Source of the DNA: Cordilura impudica
Taxonomy: Eukaryota > Arthropoda > Insecta > Diptera > Scathophagidae
Assembly (NCBI GenBank): GCA_963682025.1
Contig: OY821520.1
Coordinates: 182,609,536-182,673,535, forward strand
DNA length: 64,000 nt
Reading direction: 5' to 3'
The notes under the pieces are model-generated. The model saw nothing but the letters and a program-made list of their open reading frames with translations, had not been told where the DNA came from and ran no database searches. The translations under genes were made by a program, and so were the position numbers. Shown here in pieces: positions 56,993 through 64,000 of this stretch (position 1 is the stretch's first letter; the number at the start of each line of letters is the position of its first letter).

Positions 56993-57564
56993 GTTGTCAC
57001 ATTACATTTTTGTAATTTGAGTACAGGTCCAAAAATAGCAAAATCTTAAAAAATGTATTATTGATTTTTTTTTTAGATTTTGTCGCAAAAAAAAAATAAA
57101 ATTGAAAACTGTACTTGTTCAGAATGCTGTAAATTATTTTAAAGCTCACAAACATTTGAATGTCCCTTCAAATTTTTTTTTTATTATTTTTCCCGCATTC
57201 AGTCCGTTAATGCGCATTGAGGGGTATTGCCATTTACAAAAGTCTCTCGACCGAGGCATGCGGAACATTTTTGTAAAAATTAAACTTTACAAAATATTAT
57301 CAATCCATATAATATCTTTAATACGATGACTATGTCCATAATCAGGTGACCAATGCCTGTATGTAGAAACATTTATATATTTTAAGTTATGTTAACTTCT
57401 ATGTTTGTTAGTTTATCTCTAATTTGCCATTTGAGCTTTAACTGTGCGGTGTACTGATTTTTTATAACTTTATTATTTTATTTTTTCTTGGTATGTTTTA
57501 TAAATGAGTTTCAATTAAATTAAACACAATTGAAATAATATGTATGTATATGTATATATGTACA
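56993..57564. other. Unassigned AT-rich DNA
   Basis: No gene is recognised. A TATG/TATATG run lies near 57540-57567, at the border of the next transposon. Confidence 0.4.
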
Positions 57565-57568
57565 TATG

Positions 57569-60500
57569 GGGTAAAAACATATGAAATCAACCGAAAATAT
57601 TAACATTTGTGACCTCATCACCTCCAAATTTGATAAGATTTTGTACACATGATCTATGGATCGGCACAATAATATTTGCCAACTTTCAGACATATAGCCT
57701 TCGAACTTTCAGAATTATGGCCATTCCAAGTTGGCAAAAATCAATAAAAATGCACTCAGATGCCTTAACACAATTTTTAATATCTCGAAAAGTATTCATT
57801 GCACGTTAATAATCAAGGGCTCATTTTACAGACTAAAACATGCGCCATTCCATTCAAATTTTCGATCAAGGATAATGTAAATAAAAAAGGACTAAAATTT
57901 CCATAGGATATTTCTCGAAAATCAATATTTTTAAAAATTTCAAAAAAATATATGTTAATTCCTATTATGTTTTGTACAAGTCTGTCAAATTTCAATGTGG
58001 AGTCTTTATTACAACATGAGTTATTAAGAAAAAAGCAGGCGAAGGTTTATGTATTTCATGAAATGTACCAAAATACAAAAAGGTGACAAATTACAAAAAG
58101 AAGGACATATCAAATGTAACGGAACTTTTTCGACTTTACAACCTAGACGAAATATTTATTGCCTGTTCACACAAAAAATTTACAAATATTTTATGACCTG
58201 TGGTCGGCTTATTGGCAGTAGCAAATTCAGTCCCTATTTAAAAAACATTTTATGACCCGTTGTTCACGCAAATTTTCCAATTCAAGAAAAGCAAGGCGTG
58301 TATTTTTTTACCTGTAATCTATTTTTTATACCAAAAAAAACAGTATAAATCGTTCAGAGACTGTAAGTCAAACTTCAGTTGAATACTAGATTTCATAAGT
58401 GCTAAACGTCAAAGTGTTATAGTGTTAAAGTGACTTGATCGTTTGAAAAAACAAAAAAAAGAGACTAAATATTTAAATAAATTATAATTATTGTCAATAC
58501 AAAAAAGTCGTGCACAATTCATTCGGTTGTGGTATTTAAAAAAAAAAATATGCCATTCCATTCAACATTTTACTGGGTGCAATAAAAGTTTAAGACAAGT
58601 CCAAGAATGGATGCTACAGTATACTAAGGATAAAAACATTACGATCTCAAATAAAATTTGTGGGACATGTAGAATAAAATTTTCGCATCTGAAGAAATCT
58701 AATAAATCTAATTTGGAAGAAGGTTCAGACATAAACGAAAATGTAGATACTTTCGATGACATTGCGTCAGGCACGGAAGAAGTTGATATTGCGTCAGGCA
58801 CGGAAGAAGTTGCTATTTCAAAATTAAACCAATCTTTACCGTATCTGGAACAATCTCCGATAAAAAAGAAGAAGTTACATCAAAAACGGTACAGAGATGG
58901 AAAATTCAGGAAAATAAGTGATTCGATTCAAGACAAAATTTTCCACGGTTCAGCACAATCAACTTCGCATATGTGCCCACAATCCGAAATAATAGAACAA
59001 TTAAAAGAAAAGTTGAAAACATTAACAAAAAATAGCGAGAAAATCCAACTGCTAACAATTTTACCAAAAAGCTGGGCAATACATAAAATTGAGGAAGAAT
59101 TCCTGGTTACAAACTATATCGCGCGAAAAGTTAAGCATTTGGTTGAAACAAAGGGTGTGATGAGTACGCCTAACCCAAAACTGGGAAGTCCAATTTCACC
59201 AGTGACAAGCAATTTAGTAAAATCCTTTTATGAATCCGATGACGTCAGCAGGTGTATGCCCGGACAGAAAGATTTCGTGTCTGTTTTTGAAAATGGTACA
59301 AAAGTCAGGAAAAATAAAAGACTTTTGCTTGGAAACTTAAGAGAAATGTACGCCTTATTCAAGGAACGACATGATGGAATAAAAATAGGTATTTCCAAGT
59401 TTTGCCAACTTCGTCCGAGGAATATAATTCTAGCAAATGCGAGTGGATCTCATAACGTGTGTGTTTGTACAAAGCATCAAAATGTGAAGCTGATGATTGA
59501 TGCCATAAATTTAAAAAAATTAACTGCTGGTGTTCCGAATTATCAGCTTGAATGTTACAAAGATTGTTTGAAACAAATGACATGCATTCCATCTTCTTCA
59601 AAGTGTCACCTACGTAAATGTAACAAGTGTCCAGGAATTGAAAATTTAAAAGCAAAACTAAATCGATTACTAGAGCAAAATGATATTGATGAAATAACAT
59701 ATAAACAATGGGTAAGTGTAGATAGGGATAATTTGGAGACCATGATTGGCCAAGCCGACGTTTTTGTGGATTCCCTATGTGAAAAACTTGAAATTCTATT
59801 ACCTCATTCATTTATTGCAAAACAGCAGGCAGCATATCTGAGCGAAAGAAAATCAAATTTGGAAGAAAATGAGTATATAGCAGTTTGCGATTTTTCAGAA
59901 AATGCTTCTTTTACTATTCAGGATGCAGTCCAGGGATTTCACTGGAACAACTCTCAGGCCACTTTATACCCAATTGCTATTTACTTTAAATCAGATGGAA
60001 AAACACAACATACAAACTTCATAATAATATCTGATTGTCTTGTACACGATTCTGTAGCTGTTCACCTGTTCCATCGCCACCTGAATGTATTTTTGAGAAA
60101 AAAGTTTAAAACAACCCCGAAGAAAATCACGTATTTTTCAGACGGTAGTGCTGCCCAGTTTAAAAATAAAAAGAACTTTATCAATTTATGTTATCATATG
60201 GAAGATTTTGGATGTAATGCTGAGTGGCATTTTTTTGCAACAAGCCATGGAAAAGGCCCAAGTGACGGTCTTGGAGGTACCGTAAAGAGAGAGGCACGTC
60301 GAGCTAGTTTACAGCGTCCATTACAAGGTCAAATAACTACTCCAAAACAATTATATGAATGGTGCCTGCAAAATCTTTTGAACTGTAATTTCGAGTTTTT
60401 AACTCTAGAAGACCACGAAGAAGAAGCACGGTTCCTTCAAATTCGTTTTAAAGATTTGCGTACTATTCCTGGAACTCAAAAGCTGCATTCTATTGAACCT

Positions 60501-61408
60501 GTAGATAAAAAAAAAATTAAAGTCAAGCGATACGCGGCAGATGCAGATTTTTTAATTGAAATCCTTCAGAAATAAATAAATATGCTGTAATAAAGTGTTT
60601 AATAATGATAATACATTATGTTGTACTTTTTATTAAAGGTTTAGCAATGGAGAAAAAGAGTTTAAGCAAAGAAAAGTCGAAAAAGTTCCGTTACATTTGA
60701 TTTGTCCTTCTTTTTGTAATTTGTCACCTTTTTGTATTTTGGTACATTTCATGAAATACATAAACCTTCGCCTGCTTTTTTCTTAATAACTCATGTTGTA
60801 ATAAAGACTCCACATTGAAATTTGACAGACTTGTACAATACATAATAAGAATTAACATATATTTTTTTGAAATTTTTAAAAATATTGATTTTCGAGAAAT
60901 ATCCTTTGGAAATTTTAGTCCTTTTTTATTTACATTATCCTTGATCGAAAATTTGAAAAAAAAATTTTTTTGGAATGGCGCATGTTTTAGTCTGTAAAAT
61001 GAGCCCTTGATTATTAACGTGCAATGAAGACTTTTCGAGATATTAAAAATTGTGTTAAGGCATCTGAGTGCATTTTTATTGATTTTTGCCAACTTGGAAT
61101 GGCCATAATTCTGAAAGTTCGAAGGCTATATGTCTGAAAGTTGGCAAATATTATTGTGCCGATCCATAGATCATGTGTACAAAATCTTATCAAATTTGGA
61201 GGTGATGAGGTCACAAATGTTAATATTTTCGGTTGATTTCATATGTTTTTACCCAACTTGGAATGGCAATAATTCTGAAAATACGAGAGCTACGACACTG
61301 AAAGTTGGCAAACGCTATTATTATGTTTAACTTTCCCTTCGTACCAAAATTCATCCAATTCGAAATCGGTGCGGTCAACTCATTGGTTGATTTCATATGT
61401 TTTTACCC
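57569..61408 (+). mobile_element. Complete Sola-like DNA transposon with long inverted ends
   Basis: The left arm 57569-58137 and right arm 60673-61254 are inverted copies of about 570 bp. The right side has a further 154 bp (to 61408) that repeats its own terminal part, so the outermost bases on both sides are GGGTAAAAACATATGAAATC. TATG flanks the element at 57565-57568 and 61409-61412, a likely 4-bp target duplication, although the left flank is TATG-rich anyway. Long arms, a 4-bp duplication and the transposase motifs fit the Sola superfamily best. This assignment is from memory of family features. Confidence 0.7.
58491..60575 (+). CDS. Putative DDE transposase (Sola-like), open frame
   Basis: The 694-codon frame has no stops. 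The N-terminal CHSIQHFTGC and CGTCRIKF form a possible zinc site (residues 22-62). An acidic linker with a duplicated DIASGTEEV follows, then a basic KKKKLHQKRYRDGKF. Further on are CMPGQKDFVSV, a Cys-rich block (CYKDCLKQMTC to CHLRKCNKCPG, about 360-385), and the catalytic-type motifs. These are CDFSENASF (Asp, about 465), YFSDGSAAQFKNK (Asp, about 550) and SHGKGPSDGLGGTVKRE (about 584-600, a Glu at the end). These motifs recur in a widespread arthropod and cnidarian transposase family. The frame opens with TTG and the first in-frame ATG is near residue 41, inside the conserved region, so the true start is probably in an upstream exon or is lost. A diverged relative lies at 12821-13110. Confidence 0.8.
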   Translation: MSIQKSRAQFIRLWYLKKKICHSIQHFTGCNKSLRQVQEWMLQYTKDKNITISNKICGTCRIKFSHLKKSNKSNLEEGSDINENVDTFDDIASGTEEVDIASGTEEVAISKLNQSLPYLEQSPIKKKKLHQKRYRDGKFRKISDSIQDKIFHGSAQSTSHMCPQSEIIEQLKEKLKTLTKNSEKIQLLTILPKSWAIHKIEEEFLVTNYIARKVKHLVETKGVMSTPNPKLGSPISPVTSNLVKSFYESDDVSRCMPGQKDFVSVFENGTKVRKNKRLLLGNLREMYALFKERHDGIKIGISKFCQLRPRNIILANASGSHNVCVCTKHQNVKLMIDAINLKKLTAGVPNYQLECYKDCLKQMTCIPSSSKCHLRKCNKCPGIENLKAKLNRLLEQNDIDEITYKQWVSVDRDNLETMIGQADVFVDSLCEKLEILLPHSFIAKQQAAYLSERKSNLEENEYIAVCDFSENASFTIQDAVQGFHWNNSQATLYPIAIYFKSDGKTQHTNFIIISDCLVHDSVAVHLFHRHLNVFLRKKFKTTPKKITYFSDGSAAQFKNKKNFINLCYHMEDFGCNAEWHFFATSHGKGPSDGLGGTVKREARRASLQRPLQGQITTPKQLYEWCLQNLLNCNFEFLTLEDHEEEARFLQIRFKDLRTIPGTQKLHSIEPVDKKKIKVKRYAADADFLIEILQK

Positions 61409-61412
61409 TATG

Positions 61413-61929
61413 TGTAGTAGACATTCATATGTATGACTGTATAGAATACGTACCATCAAACATACTTGTGATGGCTCAAAATCCCACAACAAGTAATAGA
61501 CATTTCGTAGTTCCCAAAAATACGCGTTCATTTTTATTTTTCATTATAAAATTATTCGTTCAAGTTGTTGACAATACGGTTAAGGTATTTTTTTTCAATT
61601 TAATTTTCGTAAAAACTGTAATATCATAGATAAGCTATTTCGTATTCATCAATCATTTTGTGTTTCAAGTTTTATGTCCCGCATTAAAATTGACACTTAG
61701 AAAAGGCATTACAATTAAAAGCTTATTTCATATCGTCACTTAAAATGCAAAAGACAGCGTAATAACATAAAAATCTAAAATCGCGTCATTGATTGATTAT
61801 GATGTACGGATATGACCTAATGCTAGTAAAAAAAAAAAAAAATACCTAGTAATTACAGTAAAATGGTGATGTGATTGTAATGAGGAAATTAAGGAACCCG
61901 AATATTTTATCTATATAATCTCACATTTA
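61413..61929. other. Unassigned DNA
   Basis: No recognisable gene or repeat, apart from an A run near 61830. Confidence 0.4.
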
Positions 61930-63110
61930 GAGGTTAGTTTAGGTAAGCAGCCCGCTGGAAAGCAAGTGCATTTGGAGGCCATTTGACAGTTTGTTATACC
62001 CTTAAGGAGATAGGCACGATAAGAAAGGATTTTTAAGAGTAGATTGTCCGCTAAGTTCACTTCTTGAACCACCCGGAATCCTTACGAAGTCCGGCAGACC
62101 GCGCAGTGGGACATCTATGCAGTTTTACAAGGCCTTTTGCCTTCGATATCTAAGGTACTTTTCTTGTCATAGGCATTCAAACAGAAGAGCTTCTACAGAA
62201 GTTGGCTCCCAGGCACCTATGCTTTTGTCCACTCTCCCTATTGCACAGTATTCAATGGTCACTCCTATAAGTACACTGATTGTCCTTTTAACAAATCCAA
62301 GAAGTATTTTAGTTCTCTTAAAGAAATCGGCTCCCAGGACACCTAAGTTCACGGCTATCCGCCCTATTACACTGTGTCCAATGAACACTGCTATATATAA
62401 GCTTTAGTTTCTCTGTAGATTTGGCAAGAAATCTGCTGAGTTCATTTCGTCCCACAATTTTGGTCAGCTGCTTTCTCAATAAAATTTGAGAGCCACGCAA
62501 AGCCATTCCGTGCAAACTCGACAGCCAACTAGTTCGCTATGACACCACTATGTCGTGGAACCCATATCAGTTTGACATTCGAGTTCGAACTCACAGTTTT
62601 CAATTCCTAGGCTTTGAGAGCAGCAATATTGTCCACAAAAATATTAGTGGCTGATGGATCCATATCCTGTTCTAAAATTATTTTTATTGCTAAGTAAATT
62701 GCATGAATTTCGACCCAAAAACACTATATTTCACAAGGAGTCCACGAGAAATCTGAATATCTAGTACCCCCGCGAGAGCAGGTACCCTGTACCACTTCCC
62801 CACTTTGAACCTTCAGTAGTGACTGAGATCTCAGCTCTGTTTATGACAGAGTCTGCTTAGTTGGTATACGAATGTCTGATGGATCCATATTCCGTTCTAG
62901 AATTATTTTTATTACTAAATGAATTGTATGAATCTCGCCCTTAAAAACACTAGATTTTTAAACGCACTATAATATCAATTTCCTCCGAGTAAACCTCTGA
63001 CCCTGTTCCCATCTTCGAGCTATCAGTTTGAACTGAGATCTCAGTTCTGTCTATGATAGACTCTATGGCCCAACTATGATAAGTGGGTATTCGGAATGGA
63101 AAATTTCCAC
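61930..63110 (-). pseudogene. LINE RNase H and C-terminal remnant, with internal duplication
   Basis: On the minus strand, pieces read TDSSKMGTGSEVYSEEIDI (RNase H 'YTDGSK' start, 63060 region), then a second copy of the same part (62840 to 62640). NIFVDNIAAL, a stop, ELKTVSSNSNVKLIWVPRHS and GVIAN follow, which is the D...WVPxHSG pattern of RNase H. Then come FIEKAADQNCGTK, HSVIGRIAVNLGVLGADFF and KDSGWF, which resemble the tail of jockey/LOA-type LINE polyproteins. No RT is present in the window upstream, so it is an isolated fragment. Many stops and frameshifts are present. Confidence 0.65.
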
Positions 63111-63640
63111 CAAAATTTATATAATCGGTCTTCCGACCAATTTATGTCTCGTCTTCTGTGCGCAACCTCCCTTAATGGAGATCAACTCTCGCTGCTATGT
63201 TCTTTACAAATATATACAAATGCACGATTTTTAGCCCCGCCTGATAGCTTCTGAGGTACCAAATAGCCCAATCTCTGATCCAACAAGAGTTTAGAAAGCC
63301 TGACTTTTTCATCCACAGGGGGTAAAAAGTGGTTCCTTAAGACGAAATTGCAAAGAACTTAGAAAAGACCCCTTTTTAACCCCCTTTTTTCATAATCTGT
63401 CATATATCGAAATAACAGCCAAAAAATATTAATTTTGTGATTTTTAACCATTGTGAGTTAACATTTTCCTTGTTTTTACGAATTTTTGTTTTAAAAACAA
63501 CAAAAGTTTTGTTTCGCCCTTTAGTATTTTAGGTAACGATATAATCCTCAATACTTAAAAAAAAACTTAAAAACGATAAATCGAACAATAAAATGATTTA
63601 GTTTAGTAAGTAACGATAGTAAAAATAATATAAAAAAAAC
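63111..63640. other. Unassigned AT-rich DNA
   Basis: No recognisable gene is present between the LINE remnant and the last repeat. Confidence 0.4.
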
Positions 63641-64000
63641 AAGTGAGAAAATTATAGTCAGTCTAGACCGACTATACGATACCCTATATCATGGTTTAGA
63701 GACCCTACCTCTTCAGTCCAACTAATTGGATATAGAAAATAAGCATAACCCAATTTTGAGTGGCACTTGTATTAATTTTTTTGGCTGCAGACATGAAAAA
63801 GTTCATATCGGTTGCTATATTTATATGGGGACTAGGTCGAAAAATGGACCGATCCTGACCATATTTGGTAAGTCACTTATATTTTGAAAAAATGTATACA
63901 AACCAAATTTGAAAAAAATCTAGGACATATTTTGGTTTTTTGATAGATTTAAGTGAAAATCGGGAAGCTACTTTATACGGGGGCTATGACAAAGAATTGC
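63640..64000 (-). mobile_element. INE-like repeat, cut by the window end
   Basis: It begins AACAAGTGAGAAAATTATAG and the hairpin AGTCTAGACCGACT, then GATACCCTATATCATGG and GACATGAAAAAGTTCATATC. This matches the 3' half of the family on the minus strand. The 5' half is beyond the window. Confidence 0.8.

Overview
This is 64 kb of AT-rich eukaryotic DNA in which I find no convincing host gene. Almost everything recognisable is transposable-element DNA in various stages of decay. The repeat content points to a higher fly with a large genome, such as a blowfly, flesh fly or house fly relative. The reasons are many INE-1/DINE-like repeats (TATACCC ends, GTCCGTCCGTC tracts, a hairpin followed by TTACTTGTT), jockey-type LINEs, mariner and Tc1 elements, a Helitron and Penelope. 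The taxon is an inference and no database search was run.

Layout. 1-1350: pyrimidine-rich minisatellite with a higher-order period. 1.7-6.3 kb: an INE-like fragment, AT-rich DNA and a dead Tc1-type element. 7.3-9.4 kb: a transposon with CACGGTG ends whose protein remnant resembles the C-terminal half of RAG1/Transib/CMC transposases. 9.9-15.4 kb: INE-like repeats that are nested, inverted and internally duplicated, plus a relic of the transposase family found intact at 58 kb. 15.8-24 kb: two related LINEs in opposite orientations, one apparently inside the other, with a small inverted-repeat element inside the first one's zinc knuckle. 26.1-29.0 kb: a palindrome with arms of about 1.2 kb. 29.0-31.1 kb: a non-autonomous Helitron with two internal tandem arrays and a clear hairpin plus CTAG end. 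32-34.2 kb: a damaged LINE inserted in a dispersed repeat, with a target duplication. 34.5-36.9 kb: a second CAC-ended transposon, whose gene keeps an intron. 38.7-45.4 kb: INE-like pieces, minisatellites and a dead mariner. 47.8-49.1 kb: a second mariner-like element. 51.1-57.0 kb: an inverted Penelope-like dimer. 57.6-61.4 kb: a 3.8 kb transposon with a long open transposase frame (694 codons). 61.9-63.1 kb: a LINE RNase H remnant. 63.6-64 kb: another INE-like copy.

The most interesting unit is the Penelope-like composite. Two nearly identical elements (RT plus GIY-YIG endonuclease) lie head to head, and one long direct repeat flanks the pair, as if both arrived in one event. Each outer 3' region carries a hammerhead-type ribozyme motif (CTGATGA, stem, GAAAC, GTT, with TTATCC/GGATAA as stem I). 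The head-to-head junction falls exactly at the predicted cleavage point. This ties the ribozyme to how the 5' end of the inserted copy was made.

The coding regions most likely to be functional are the Penelope ORF at 51516-53981 and the transposase frame at 58491-60575. The other coding regions carry stops, frameshifts, deletions or lost catalytic residues.
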